A DNA stretch of 64,000 nucleotides from contig CAZPRY010000013.1 of the NCBI GenBank assembly GCA_964589175.1, forward strand, positions 1 to 64,000, in the 5' to 3' direction. The translations under genes were made by a program, and so were the position numbers. Position 1 is the first letter of the stretch. Every line of letters starts with the position of its first letter. This document shows positions 9,244-20,100 of the stretch, in pieces. Source of the DNA: CAZPRY01 sp964589175 (GTDB taxonomy: Bacteria; Fidelibacterota; UBA2242). A model generated the notes under the pieces. That model saw nothing but the letters and a program-made list of their open reading frames with translations. It did not search any database and had not been told where the DNA came from.

Positions 9244-10248
9244 CTATTGAAGCTTCGCCGTTTCAGATTTGATTACTTCCTGATCCAGGGGAACATAACC
9301 GGCCACTGAGACATATTTCTGGCCTTCGCTAAGAATCCATTTCAGAAACGCCAGCACACAGGGATTTTCCGGTTTGCCTTTGGAAACCAGATACAATTCC
9401 CGGGCCGGTGGTGAAGGATAAATCCCCCGGGCAATCGCATCCATAACCTGCTGCATCTGGTCATAGAAATTCTCGTCGTCGTCGATTTTCCCGTTTTCGT
9501 TGATGTCAATCGGGATGACCTCAAGCCCGTTGTATTTCAAATTCGTCCGGGAACTATAAATATAAATCGTATTGTTGAAACCGATTCCGTAGGGATCTTT
9601 CTTTACGGCCTCGGCCAGGCCGGGATCTCCGAAGATCCCGATGCCCTTCAAATCTTCCTGGCTGCCGCCCAGATAAAGCGCCCAGGTACCGGCCGCTCCG
9701 CAGGCATCCGAACGGGTATAGACGTTGATTTCATGCTTGTCGGCACAGCCGGCGACCTCACCCCAGGTGCTTGAAGTGCCGTTAATATAAATGTCCACGA
9801 ACTGCGCGCGTTTCAAACCCTTTGTCCGCAGCTCTTCCAGGACCGGGTTCTGGGCGCTGATCGTCGCCAGGACGGCATCTTTCGTCACGGCCACCCACCA
9901 GACCCCCTGGTTGATCTCCTCCTGCATGATCGCCCGCGAGAACATGCCCAGATCGACTGTGCCCGACAGCGCATCGGCCATACCCTTGCCGGCGCCGCCC
10001 GCCGATATATCAATGCGTACATCCGGATACAGTTTGCGAAATTCCTCCGACCATTTGACCGTCATCGGGTATAGTGCAAAAGCACCCGAAATTGTGATGG
10101 TTCCCTTCAGTTCATTTCCAGCGGATTGCCCTCCGGCCTCACCGCTCTTTTTAGCGCATGACGGCAGAACGAACAGTCCGACTACGATAATCATAACCAA
10201 AACAACTCGCAGCAGCGACAACGAATGTTTTTCATATAATGTTATCAT
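9244..10248 (-). CDS. pstS: Phosphate-binding lipoprotein PstS
   Basis: Periplasmic phosphate receptor of the Pst system. The 334-residue product has a lipoprotein signal peptide with lipobox VLPSC near residue 31, then the PstS-type start of the mature domain, GTITISGAFALYPMTVKWSEEF around residue 50 (text here abbreviated in the middle of the fold). SAGGAGKGMADALSG is the phosphate-binding loop region and RSDACGAAGTW a later one. AAGGAGCAAG precedes the start. It is the first gene of the pst set and lies just downstream of a porin on the same strand. Confidence 0.92.
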   Translation of the reverse strand: MITLYEKHSLSLLRVVLVMIIVVGLFVLPSCAKKSGEAGGQSAGNELKGTITISGAFALYPMTVKWSEEFRKLYPDVRIDISAGGAGKGMADALSGTVDLGMFSRAIMQEEINQGVWWVAVTKDAVLATISAQNPVLEELRTKGLKRAQFVDIYINGTSSTWGEVAGCADKHEINVYTRSDACGAAGTWALYLGGSQEDLKGIGIFGDPGLAEAVKKDPYGIGFNNTIYIYSSRTNLKYNGLEVIPIDINENGKIDDDENFYDQMQQVMDAIARGIYPSPPARELYLVSKGKPENPCVLAFLKWILSEGQKYVSVAGYVPLDQEVIKSETAKLQ

Positions 10249-10306
10249 GTTCTTGCTCCTTATCGTCGAACTATTTGACGTTTAACGTCTGCATTGTCCC
10301 GGAACG

Positions 10307-11662
10307 TTATTTTTTACTGCTGTCGAAAAGGGTCTGCTTGAAGGTCAGCATGGCCCATCCCCAGTGACAGAAATCGCTCTCGCCGGGTGTCAAGCCCCCG
10401 ATAATCTCCAATGATTCGGAGGGAAACATCACGGAGTACCCTATCTGCAACAGGACGCCTTTCATCAGGGTCAGATCGAGACTCGAATCAAACTCCGACC
10501 CTAAAACCATATCCAGCGTTTTCACGCGGCTGCCCTCGTAGGTCGGATCGAGAACCTGGTTTTGAAGTGAAAAGAGGTGATAGTCCAGGCATACTTTATG
10601 TTTGCCAAATTTGTATTCACTATTAAGGAACAGATCGATCAATCCGCCGTTACGGGTACTGGCCGGCACATTGCTGAAATAATCCATTGAACCGAAAAAA
10701 GTGTGACGTGTTCCATAGAGAATATCGAACAGGTGATCGGTATTCTGGTAATCTGCGTCAGACCTGAGTCCGTCCTGACCCGACAGATAATTCAACCCTC
10801 CGCCAAGCACGAACGGATCCATTTTCTGCATGAAATCCATCGAGAAGAAATAGGCCGAGACCGGCTGCCCGCTGCGATTCTTACCGTTCTGATAGTAGCC
10901 GGCTCCCGACATGGACATATTTTTGCGATTATACCGCAGCGTAGCGCCGTAGGTGCCGCGCATGTAGATGATTTCCGAGCGATTGTCGGGCGTGAAGCCG
11001 GTCCCTAAAGCTATAGCCGAAAGCGTCAATTCCGGTCTTATCTTTTTTTGCAGATATACAAAATTCAGCGTTTTCATCTTCCCGCTGTTATAAGCGTTCC
11101 CGAAAGTATTCTCTTTGTCATTGTTCAACGAAAAAACCAGATCCAATAGCCAGTCCGGCCGCTGCAGGCGGTATAAGAATGCATCATAGGTTACGGAATT
11201 CTGATTCCAGTTCCGGGCAGCCAGCAAGCGTTGATCGTCGTATTTCAACTCCTGCCGGCCAATTTTGACCGAGCTGCATTTCAGAAAATCCAGTTGTAAC
11301 CAGGCTTCATGAACATCGATGCTGGCATTATCGCCGGTCATCCCAGTTGAACTATAAAGCGTCTCATCTCCCCAGACGCGTACATCCTGGATAGAGAACG
11401 AACTGCGCAAGCGATCCTGTTGAAAGTTGAGGGTCAATCGCGAACGCTGGCTGACAAAGATTGCTGCCGTTGAGTTTTCAGTGGACAGGCTTTTATAGCC
11501 ATCGCGGTACTCGGCTCTGGGTCTGATTTCCGTGTTGATACTGAATTGAGCCTGAGCAGGATTTAACGCCATGATTGTAAGACAACTCAGGAGAGTAAGG
11601 AAGCCAAGATGAGCAGGTTTACGGTATTTTGGTTGGCCGTGAGTTAGATTGTGATTTCTCAT
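10307..11662 (-). CDS. Alginate-export-type outer-membrane porin
   Basis: The start at 11662 has GGAGG upstream and gives a 451-residue protein with a signal peptide ending PAQAQF. The mature part begins INTEIRPRAEYRDGY and continues with alternating barrel strands such as SRLTLNFQQDRLR and FDLKIGRQEL-like SSVKIGRQELKYDD; such text is typical of the alginate-export/Opr family of large barrels. In the FCB group similar porins often sit beside pst genes, so outer-membrane passage of phosphate is a reasonable inference, though the substrate cannot be read from the sequence. It ends about 60 bases before pstS and is probably cotranscribed. Confidence 0.8.
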   Translation of the reverse strand: MRNHNLTHGQPKYRKPAHLGFLTLLSCLTIMALNPAQAQFSINTEIRPRAEYRDGYKSLSTENSTAAIFVSQRSRLTLNFQQDRLRSSFSIQDVRVWGDETLYSSTGMTGDNASIDVHEAWLQLDFLKCSSVKIGRQELKYDDQRLLAARNWNQNSVTYDAFLYRLQRPDWLLDLVFSLNNDKENTFGNAYNSGKMKTLNFVYLQKKIRPELTLSAIALGTGFTPDNRSEIIYMRGTYGATLRYNRKNMSMSGAGYYQNGKNRSGQPVSAYFFSMDFMQKMDPFVLGGGLNYLSGQDGLRSDADYQNTDHLFDILYGTRHTFFGSMDYFSNVPASTRNGGLIDLFLNSEYKFGKHKVCLDYHLFSLQNQVLDPTYEGSRVKTLDMVLGSEFDSSLDLTLMKGVLLQIGYSVMFPSESLEIIGGLTPGESDFCHWGWAMLTFKQTLFDSSKK

Positions 11663-11761
11663 AATTCCTCCAGCAGCTGATGATTCAGCGAATGCACGCT
11701 TTAAATATAAACGATATTTTCTATATTGTCTACTGTAATTGTATACTATGCTCAAAAAATT

Positions 11762-12202
11762 TTATTGCAGCTGCGCCGCCAATTCGGTCTCACGACGCAG
11801 AATATCGGATAACGTCGCGGCTTTAAGCAATTTTACGGTCTCATCGCGTACTTCCTGGAATACGCTGCGAATCCCGCAGGTGCGTTCGTCTTTGCATTCC
11901 TCGCAAGGTTCATAATACACGTAGGTCACGCAAGGAATAAAAGCGATCGGACCATCGAAGAGACGCATGATCGTAGCCAGATTCACATTATCGGGATCCT
12001 GCTTCAGGTAATATCCGCCCCCCTTGCCCTTCTTACTGCTCAGAATTCCCGCATTTTTCAGATCCCTCAGAATGGATTCTAGAAATTTCTTGGGAATGTT
12101 CTCCTCCCCGGCTATATCCCGGATCAGGATCGGACCCTTCTGGAATTCCTTCGCCAGACGGACGAGCGCAATAATAGCGTATTTCGTCTTTCTTGATATC
12201 AA
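11762..12202 (-). CDS. Rrf2-family transcriptional regulator
   Basis: A 146-residue winged-helix regulator. The N-terminal helices (KTKYAIIALVRLAKEF), the recognition region (IPKKFLESILRDLKNAG) and the wing (SSKKGKGGGYYL) are standard Rrf2. The effector region has four cysteines, C91, C100, C103 and C109, in IPCVTY..EPCEECKDERTCG; three or four cysteines here commonly ligate an Fe-S cluster in IscR/NsrR-like members, so redox or iron sensing is plausible. The start codon is TTG, preceded by GGGAATAACGGG. It is the first gene of the minus-strand run that continues into the porin and pst genes, hence a candidate local regulator. Confidence 0.88.
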   Translation of the reverse strand: MISRKTKYAIIALVRLAKEFQKGPILIRDIAGEENIPKKFLESILRDLKNAGILSSKKGKGGGYYLKQDPDNVNLATIMRLFDGPIAFIPCVTYVYYEPCEECKDERTCGIRSVFQEVRDETVKLLKAATLSDILRRETELAAQLQ

Positions 12203-12325
12203 TTCCCGTTATTCCCTATTCAAATCGGATTACAGCCCCATGTCGATCTAATTAATTGTATAAGGTAGAAAAATATTCATTCTATGCAATACAATTCTAT
12301 CCCGGATGGTCAGCGCAAAATGCAG

Positions 12326-12349
12326 GAGAGCCCGGATAATCGGGCTCTC
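12326..12349 (-). terminator. Hairpin downstream of the M3 peptidase gene
   Basis: GAGAGCCCG-GATAAT-CGGGCTCTC is a perfect nine-pair stem about 40 bases past the peptidase stop. There is no strong T-run, so intrinsic termination is likely but not certain. Confidence 0.55.
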
Positions 12350-12386
12350 CTAAAAGGCCTAAAGTCGCCTGAATCCCGGAAGAGGA

Positions 12387-14480
12387 TCAATTCAAGCCCC
12401 GTTTCTGCAGAAGCGGGCCGATTTCCGGCTCTCTGCCGCGGAAGCGTTTGTACATCTCCATGGGATCATCGGTGCCACCCGCCGAGAGGATATATTTCCT
12501 GAATCGATTGGCGGTCTCGCGGTCGAACAGGCTGGTCTCTTTGAACGCCTGAAAAGCATCCGAATCCAGAACCTCCGCCCAGATATAGCTATAATACCCG
12601 GCCGAATAGCCTCCCGCAAATATGTGCCGGAAATAGGGGCTGCGATAACGCACAATGATTTCCGGAATCAATCCGATAGCGGCCATCGACTGGTCCTCAA
12701 ACTGGATCGCATCTTGTTCTTCTGTGGTTTTCAATGTATGCCAGTCCATATCCAGGTAACAGGCCGCCAGAAATTCAACCGTCTCGAAACCTTTATTGAA
12801 CAGGCTTGAGTTCTTCAGTTTTTCAATTAATTCGTCCGGGATGGGTTCGCCGGTCTGGTAATGCAGCGCATACATCTTCAGCATTTCCGGTTCGCCGGCG
12901 AAATTCTCCATGAACTGGGAAGGCAGTTCCACGAAATCCCACGCCACACTGGTTCCGGACAACTTAGGATAAGTGCAATCGGAAAGGAGGCCATGCAGTG
13001 CGTGCCCGAATTCATGAAACAGTGTCGTCACTTCATCCCAGTTTAACAGGGAAGGCGTATCGTCGGTCGGTTTGGAAAAATTGCCGACATTGTACGCGAT
13101 CGGGGTGATCTTCTTGCCGCCGATGGCCGACTGTTTGCGGAAAACATCCATCCAGGCGCCGCCGCGCTTGCTGGCGCGTGGAAAATAATCGGTATAGAGA
13201 ATCCCAATGTGGGAACCATCCGCCTCTTTCACCTCCCAGACACGCACATCTTCATGGTAAACCGGGATGTCGTGCCGCTCTTCAAAGGTGATTCCATAGA
13301 GTTTATTGGCCAGCGTAAAGGCGCCCTGAAGAACATTCTCGAGATTGAAGTAGGGACGCAGAGCTTCATCGTCCAGATCGTACCTCTCTTTACGCAATTT
13401 CTCGCTGTAATACCACCAATCCCACGGCTGCAGTTTGAAATCTTGGCCTTCCCGGTCAATCATGGCCTGCAGGGCTTTGGCTTCTCCTTTGGCTTTTACC
13501 AAGGCAGGAGTCCATAGTTTATTCAGAAAATCATAGACGTTTTGAGGATTCCTGGCCATGCGCGGTTCGAGCATAAAATCGGCATGGGTCGCGTAGCCCA
13601 GCAGATTCGCCCGGCGCACTCGTAAAGCGGCAATCTCCTTCAGATTGTCTTTATTATCAAATTCGTTATTATTGTCGCCGCGCTGAATATAGGCTTTGAA
13701 CAGTTTTTCGCGCAGTTCCCGCCTATCCGAATACTGAATGAAAGGGATCAGGCTCGGTTTGTCCAGGGTATAAACCCATTTGTCCTCGTAGCCCTGTTCC
13801 TTCGCGGCTTCGGCTCCGCTGGCGATGACGCTTTCGGTCAGTCCGGAAAGGTCTTCTTCATTGTCGATGACCAGCTCAAAATTATTGGTTTCCTTCAGAA
13901 CGTTCTCCCCGAATTTCAAAGTCAGGACAGCCAGTTTCTCGTTGATCGCACGGAGTTCGGCTTTGTCTTCATCATTCAGATCGGCGCCGCCGCGCACGAA
14001 ATCCTTGTAATATTCGTCCAGCACTTTCAATTGCTCGGGATCCAGTCCCAGCTCGTCCTTTTTTAACCAGATGGATTTGATCCGTCCGAAAAGCTGAACA
14101 TTGAGTAGAATGTCATCGCTTTGTTTGGAAAGTAGCGGAGCAACCTGCTGGGCGATGGCCTGCATCTCGTCCGAGGTGTTGGCGTCGTTTAGATTGCCGA
14201 AAGTATGATTGACGCGGGTCAATAATTCACCCGCCTGTTCCAGGGCTTCGATGGTATTCCCGAAGGTGGGTTCATCCGGGTTGTTGACAATCGCATCGAT
14301 ATCGGCCTTTTCCTGCCTTATGCCCTCTTCAAAGGCCGGCATGTAATGCTCGATTTTAATTTTATCGAAAGGCGGAGTTTCGAACGGTGTTCCGTATTCT
14401 CCTAAGAATGGATTCGCTTGCTTTTTCGCGCATGAAAACATCATCATTCCTATCATTATAGCCAGGACAATTTTCTTCAC
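12387..14480 (-). CDS. M3-family metallopeptidase lipoprotein (peptidyl-dipeptidase Dcp-like)
   Basis: A 697-residue zinc peptidase. A lipoprotein signal peptide (MKKIVLAIMIGMMMFSC) puts it in the periplasm or outer membrane, unlike cytoplasmic oligopeptidase A. The catalytic HEFGHALHG lies near residue 487, with the downstream metal-ligand region FVELPSQFMENF, matching clan MA family M3. The N-terminal NPFLGEYGTPFETPPFDKIK and full length fit the Dcp/oligopeptidase A branch. Such enzymes release dipeptides from, or trim, small peptides; here it may help use peptide nutrients. It is monocistronic as far as can be seen. Confidence 0.92.
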   Translation of the reverse strand: MKKIVLAIMIGMMMFSCAKKQANPFLGEYGTPFETPPFDKIKIEHYMPAFEEGIRQEKADIDAIVNNPDEPTFGNTIEALEQAGELLTRVNHTFGNLNDANTSDEMQAIAQQVAPLLSKQSDDILLNVQLFGRIKSIWLKKDELGLDPEQLKVLDEYYKDFVRGGADLNDEDKAELRAINEKLAVLTLKFGENVLKETNNFELVIDNEEDLSGLTESVIASGAEAAKEQGYEDKWVYTLDKPSLIPFIQYSDRRELREKLFKAYIQRGDNNNEFDNKDNLKEIAALRVRRANLLGYATHADFMLEPRMARNPQNVYDFLNKLWTPALVKAKGEAKALQAMIDREGQDFKLQPWDWWYYSEKLRKERYDLDDEALRPYFNLENVLQGAFTLANKLYGITFEERHDIPVYHEDVRVWEVKEADGSHIGILYTDYFPRASKRGGAWMDVFRKQSAIGGKKITPIAYNVGNFSKPTDDTPSLLNWDEVTTLFHEFGHALHGLLSDCTYPKLSGTSVAWDFVELPSQFMENFAGEPEMLKMYALHYQTGEPIPDELIEKLKNSSLFNKGFETVEFLAACYLDMDWHTLKTTEEQDAIQFEDQSMAAIGLIPEIIVRYRSPYFRHIFAGGYSAGYYSYIWAEVLDSDAFQAFKETSLFDRETANRFRKYILSAGGTDDPMEMYKRFRGREPEIGPLLQKRGLN

Positions 14481-14662
14481 TGATCAATTCTCCTATTTTT
14501 TAATACTCCTCACTGTCAAGATACTCCATAAATCTAATATATTTAAGTATTGGTTAAAAATATTTTTGAATATTAACCAGTTCAAACGGGCGAAATCGTC
14601 TATTTCGCAACAATATCAAAGTGCGGGATTTAGTCCCTTCTTTTGTTTAAATTCTATTTACT

Positions 14663-15613
14663 ATGATGAAAAAGATCGAGCGTCTTCTCGGAATCATCGT
14701 TCTGCTGCAGAGCCGCCGTCTGATTCGCGCGCAGGATATGGCTGAGCATTTCGAGGTCAGCCTGCGCACCATTTATCGAGATTTAAAGATTCTGGACAGC
14801 GCCGGTTTACCCCTGATCGCCGAAGCGGGTTTGGGGTACGCCCTGATGGACGGCTACCGCCTGCCGCCAATTATGTTCACCGAGCAGGAAATGTCCGCGC
14901 TATATCTGGGCGGTAAATTCGTCGAGAAACTCACTGACCGGTCGCTGGAAAAATCCATCGAATCCGCCCTTGCTAAAATCCTGGCTGTGCTGCCGCAGCA
15001 AACCCGCGATTACTTCAGCCATCTCGATGATACGATCTACCTTGATATTCAGTCACGTAAAATTCCGGATGAATACTGTGACGATGTTCTCGCCGCGATC
15101 CAGAATGCCATTATCAAACGAAACGTCCTGGAAATCGAATATCACGCCATCCACAAAGATCAACTAACCCGGCGGGACATCGAGCCCATCTCGCTGATCT
15201 ATTATGGGTCGGCCTGGCACCTGTTCGCTTTCTGCCGCCTGCGCCGGGAATACCGCGATTTTCGGACGGACCGGATTCAATCCCTCCACCCAAAAGACGA
15301 ACTGTTTGTTGCCCGCGGCAATTTCTCGGCGCGCGAGTACCTGCATCAATCCGAGTCGTTCGAGAATGCTCTGGAGGTGCAGATTCGCGCCGACAAACAG
15401 GTTGCGAACTATCTACGGCAAAATCACCCTTACGGATTACTGGACCAGACTGATGACGGCGACAGGATCATCCTCAGTTACCTGGTTCCTGCCTTCGACT
15501 CATTCATCCCCTGGATACTCGCCTATGGCACCACCGTCGAAGTTCTATCTCCGCCCCAATTCAGAGAACGGATGGGCAAAATTTTGCAGGAAATCACCGT
15601 CATGTACGCGTAA
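14663..15613 (+). CDS. HTH and WYL-domain transcriptional regulator
   Basis: A 316-residue regulator. Residues 1-60 form a DeoR-type winged helix (RLIRAQDMAEHFEVSLRTIYRDLKIL), followed by a linker and a WYL domain around residues 140-225 (LEIEYHA..., RDIEPISLIYYGSAWHLFAF.RLR..YRDFRTDRI), with a C-terminal WCX extension. WYL domains bind nucleic acid or nucleotide ligands and control many systems, including defence and DNA damage. A second ATG one codon later is equally possible. The next gene starts about 100 bases downstream on the same strand, but a link between them is only positional. Confidence 0.88.
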   Translation: MMKKIERLLGIIVLLQSRRLIRAQDMAEHFEVSLRTIYRDLKILDSAGLPLIAEAGLGYALMDGYRLPPIMFTEQEMSALYLGGKFVEKLTDRSLEKSIESALAKILAVLPQQTRDYFSHLDDTIYLDIQSRKIPDEYCDDVLAAIQNAIIKRNVLEIEYHAIHKDQLTRRDIEPISLIYYGSAWHLFAFCRLRREYRDFRTDRIQSLHPKDELFVARGNFSAREYLHQSESFENALEVQIRADKQVANYLRQNHPYGLLDQTDDGDRIILSYLVPAFDSFIPWILAYGTTVEVLSPPQFRERMGKILQEITVMYA

Positions 15614-15719
15614 TTATCACTTTCCACAAACACTGCTGACATACTGTTGTCAATGGCCCGTATTAAATTCCATTTGAAACAACAATGATAATGAAACGGA
15701 ATTTAAAATCGGAGACAAA

Positions 15720-16394
15720 ATGAAGCCAAAAGTAATTCTCTACGATGCGACAAGTCTGGACGGACAGACTGAGGGATTCATCCCGGAAATGGGCAAATTT
15801 TACGAACTGGCCGCGCACTGGCAGGAAGAGGCGACCATGACCGGCTGCGATACGATTCTGCAGGGATTGGTGATGTTCGCCGAGGAAGCGGTGGAAATCG
15901 CGGAAAGCGAAGCCCTTGCGGAGATGCCGGGTGATTCGCGACCGCTGATGGTGATTGTCGACAGTCGCGGCCGCCTGCACGATTGGAAGACGCTCAAAAA
16001 ACTGCCTTACTGGCGCAAGGTCATCATCCTGTGCTCGCGGAAAACACCTCAATCCTACCTGGATGAACTTCGCCAAAATGGGATCGAATTCCATATCGCC
16101 GGTGACGATCGGGTCGATCTGGCGGCTGCATTGAACCTGTTGAACGAAAAATATGCTGTGCAAAATGTGCGGGTGGAGAGCGGCGGAACCTTAAACGGTG
16201 CGCTCCTCGAAGCCGGTCTGGTCGATGAGATCAGCGTCCTGATCCACCCCGTCCTGGTAGGCGGCGATAGCAACCGTTCGTTCTTTCGCACTGCCCAACC
16301 GGCGGCGTTTGGATCGGCAATAACTCTGAAATTGGTTCACATCGAGCAGTTGCCGGAAGGTTTGATCTGGTTGAGATATGAAATTATAAAATGA
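15720..16394 (+). CDS. RibD C-terminal-domain (dihydrofolate reductase-like) reductase
   Basis: A 224-residue NADPH-type reductase fold. It opens KPKVILYDATSLDGQTEGF, the usual first strand and substrate loop of the RibD-C/DHFR-like family, has TGCDTIL near residue 40, and carries RVESGGTLNGALLEAGLVDEI around residues 155-175 (here shown in full family style but interrupted by variable residues). Family members reduce ribosylaminopyrimidine in riboflavin synthesis or other pterin-like substrates; stand-alone copies are often of unknown substrate. CGGAGAC precedes the start. No riboflavin genes are nearby. Confidence 0.85.
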   Translation: MKPKVILYDATSLDGQTEGFIPEMGKFYELAAHWQEEATMTGCDTILQGLVMFAEEAVEIAESEALAEMPGDSRPLMVIVDSRGRLHDWKTLKKLPYWRKVIILCSRKTPQSYLDELRQNGIEFHIAGDDRVDLAAALNLLNEKYAVQNVRVESGGTLNGALLEAGLVDEISVLIHPVLVGGDSNRSFFRTAQPAAFGSAITLKLVHIEQLPEGLIWLRYEIIK

Positions 16395-16434
16395 AATTGT
16401 AATGAATTTTCAATCCAAACCGATGGGAGGAATG

Positions 16435-17034
16435 ATGAAAAACGTTTATCCATTCTTGTTTATGCTAATCCTTTTTGCGGCCCCACTAAGCCTCTTCAAT
16501 TGCGGTCATAACCTGAGCGCGTATCAGCATCTCCGCAATCCGCAAATCAACGACATTCCCGATCAGCCAATGCTGGAAGTCACTATGCAGGGCGCGCCTG
16601 AAACGACCGCTAAAATATCTTTTAAAAGACTATATCAGACCTTTTACAAAATGAAACGAACGCACCGTGACTTGAAGGCAAAAGCGCCGCGGGCGCGCTG
16701 GCCGATGTCTTTCGACACTCCGGCCGATGAGTGGATCGGAATCTTCGGTGTACCATTGAATGTCCCGGTTCAGGATTTGCCGGAAATGGCAACCGAAAAA
16801 CCCGAAGCGAAGATCGTGACCTGGAAATACGGACCCACCGCCGAAATCCTGCATATCGGAGCCTACGATGCCGAGGGTAAAACAGTCGATATTTTAAAGA
16901 ATTTTATCGATGAAAACGGCTACAAAGTCGCGGGCGCCCACGAGGAGGAATATCTCAAAGGTCCCGGTATGTTTTTTATGGGCAATCCGAAGAAGTACCA
17001 GACGATCATCCGTTACCCGGTCGAGAAAAAGTAG
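16435..17034 (+). CDS. Hypothetical lipoprotein
   Basis: The start at 16435 (or the adjacent ATG at 16432) follows GGGAGG. The product is about 200 residues, with a hydrophobic signal and a possible lipobox LFNC near residue 20. The mature region is rich in basic residues around KMKRTHRDLKAKAPRARW and ends in a compact domain with EILHIGAYDAEGKTVDIL and KKYQTIIRYPVEKK. That end faintly recalls GyrI-like small-molecule-binding folds, but I would not assign a function. Confidence 0.7.
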   Translation: MKNVYPFLFMLILFAAPLSLFNCGHNLSAYQHLRNPQINDIPDQPMLEVTMQGAPETTAKISFKRLYQTFYKMKRTHRDLKAKAPRARWPMSFDTPADEWIGIFGVPLNVPVQDLPEMATEKPEAKIVTWKYGPTAEILHIGAYDAEGKTVDILKNFIDENGYKVAGAHEEEYLKGPGMFFMGNPKKYQTIIRYPVEKK

Positions 17035-17096
17035 CACCAGTAAATCCTTGCGAAGGTTTCAAAACGCCGCAAGATTCGTTTCCTTTATATTGCACA

Positions 17097-17136
17097 ACAC
17101 CCGGCAGGTATGGTAACAACCCAACCTGCCGGGTGT
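17097..17136. terminator. Bidirectional terminator between converging genes
   Basis: ACACCCGGCAGGT and its exact complement ACCTGCCGGGTGT form a thirteen-pair stem with a 14-base loop, followed on the plus strand by CTTTC. It sits between the plus-strand lipoprotein gene and the minus-strand C25 peptidase gene, so it can serve both. Confidence 0.8.
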
Positions 17137-17146
17137 CTTTCAGATA

Positions 17147-20100
17147 CTATTTCATCAACAACACTTTTTGAGTTGCGGAATACTTATTGGAATTCAACTT
17201 TACGATATACATACCGGTGCCGACCGGTCTGCCTGCCCGGTCGGTACCATTCCAGATTACTGAATGACTACCGGCGGCATAGTTCGTCTTCGCCGATTTC
17301 CAGATTTCCCTGCCCACCAGGTCGTAGACCACAATCTCGATGCGAGTCTCTTCCGGCAAATTGAACGATATGGCCGTCCTGGGATTGAATGGATTGGGAT
17401 AGGCCTTATACAACTGGAATTTATCCGAAACCAGAGATGAAAACGGCTCTTCAGGGGGAGTTGTCTCCCTGCCCAGTGCTTTCTCCTGCTCGTACATCTC
17501 CTTTTTATCCGCCAGCGAAACGGTTAAAAATTCGATGCCGGCCTCGTCTTTCCTGTACTGTTCCCGATACTGGTTTAGAATCCTGGCAGCTTCATCGAAC
17601 TGATCGGTATAAGTATACAGGTTCACCAGGTTCTTCATCACTCCCATTCGGCCAGGTTCATCCGTGCAACCTAATGCTTTTTGGGATAATTCAATGGCCA
17701 TCTTGTTTTCTCCAGCCAGCATTTTCCAGACAATCATATACTGTAGGGCGCGTTTCCCTACAGCATAATCTTTATGTGACCTATATAAATCGGACAGGTA
17801 GCCATAAAAATCATCCCGTTCCCGATATTGATTGTCAACATAATCCGATCTTAACATGGAGAATAATGCTGTGAACGCCGAATCCCCGCGAGCAGTCTGG
17901 AATTCTCCTGAAATCAGGTTCTTCAGATAATCAATCTTTTCTCTCGGACTACCAAAACCGGATGAAACCGCCACCGTTTTACCCAGCTCGCCGGAGGAAG
18001 TCTGCCCTTCCCAACCGGGTTCTGATTCCCAATAATCTATGTATGTCACGTTGCCGTAAAATTGAGCGGAATTCGGAGGCGTATCTCCCCACCAATTGAC
18101 CTGGGCATAAATCGTGGTCCCGCTGGCATTATACACTTCATAACCGTCGTCATCATGTACGGAATTCTGAAACAGCTGAACACCTGAGATAGTGCTCTGG
18201 GCATAAACTTCGTCACTATAATTATTGCGAATTGTGTTTTTTCCAGTGTTATAATAACCGGTAATCCCTATATTGAATACATCGTTATTCCCTGCATAAA
18301 TTCCGTTGCGGGTAGAAGTACCCCCACTACCGTTATCCTCGATTACATTGCCATAAAGATTAACTGCATTACTACCTTCGCTGTAAATCCCATCCCGACC
18401 ACCATCATATATTTTCGTACCTTCTATATCTACTTGAGCGTCATTGATAACTACGACATTATGACGATTATCGTGTACCTCGCAGTCCCCGATATAGAAT
18501 CCGCTATATTCAACACGAATTCCCTGATCGTTATCATGAACATAACAGTTTTCAACTACATTGCCTGACGAAGGATAGCCATAAGTATGGATACCCCAGT
18601 CACTGTATTCGACCTCACAATACTTAAGGCTGTTATCATCGCCCCTTAAATAGATCCTGTTCCAGGATTGCGCGGATGTGCCGGTCGTGGATGTAAAGAG
18701 AATCGAATCAGCCTCAGTACCTTCGGCTGTCAGTTGCGTACTGTCGTAAAATCGAATGCTGTAATAATCGTCCATCAGCACATGTGCCCCCGGCAAAATG
18801 GTCAATGAACCGCTCCCCGTGAAATTCACTGCACCAAGTATATGCAAATTCCCAAACCAGGTCTCGTCCGTAGTGAAGGTACCCCCAGTTACGGCGGTGT
18901 AAGGGATGTAATTGTGTTTTGTAACGGTGATATAAAGCGGACGCACATCTGTGTTAAAGGTATAACTGGATGCATCCGATTCTATCCAATGATATCCTGC
19001 GCCGTCATTACCGCTACTCGCGCAAATATCACAGCCGGATTCACCGGCATTCACATATATGCTGGTGACGTTATCGGTAATCGACACGCTGGAAAATGTT
19101 GAAGGAATTTGTGTCCAGATTCTGGTCTCCGGGCAACCGAAAAGATTGTGGGAATAGTTAAGAAAATGATAATATCCTCCTGAATGATTTCTGGCTTTTG
19201 ATATCGCCTCAGCAATGCCCAGATGTAAATATGCAGTACTATCAGAATAAATAGTTCCTTTTTTAATTAAACTACACCATGATCTGTGTAAATACTCTGA
19301 AGAACCCATCCATCCCGCTCTGGTATTGGCTAATATTGCAGGTCCACAATTTTGTTCATACATTAATGTAAAACCCTCAACCATTGATCTACCAGGACAA
19401 TTACCAATTGTATAATCATAAGCTCCGACGGAACAACATATTGAATAAACAATAGAATATTTATCATTATTTACCATAGCATCAAGTCCATCACCAGATT
19501 CATCACTACACGAGTCATACGTACAATAACTATCGTAGGTAAATACTCTTTTATGCGTATCGGCATCAGGTCTAGTACGAAATGAATTGGGGGAGCCATG
19601 ACAATACCAGTTTAGGATACCATAATCATCATCCATTTTTGCAACGACTTCGGAACCATCGTGATATGTTGATTTTAGCCAGAGAGTGTGATAAATAGAG
19701 GACGGATAATAAGTCTTTGTAGTATTTAGATTACTACTAATTTCAGCCCCTTCAATCCAGAATGAATTCGTTAAGTATGATGTATCTCCCCTTCCCGGAT
19801 TCTGTTCATATACTAGAATTTTTTCAGTCCAGTTTGAAATATCTTGCTCACAATTACACGGTAAACGTCCAATCCAGACTTCCGGATAGTAATCTGGAGC
19901 ATCATCGTCATCAGTACCTCGATCCATTTCGCCATAAACAATTGGCGTTATAGTATCGATATTCCAATCTCCATCGTAATCGGCATAATAAAGGTCAGTA
20001 GCAGGATTAAGCCAGTAGCTGGTACTGTTTACTTCATCATACCCAGGCTGGCCATAAATATATGTATTCCCCTTTCTAACCGGAACGATATCATCATCCC

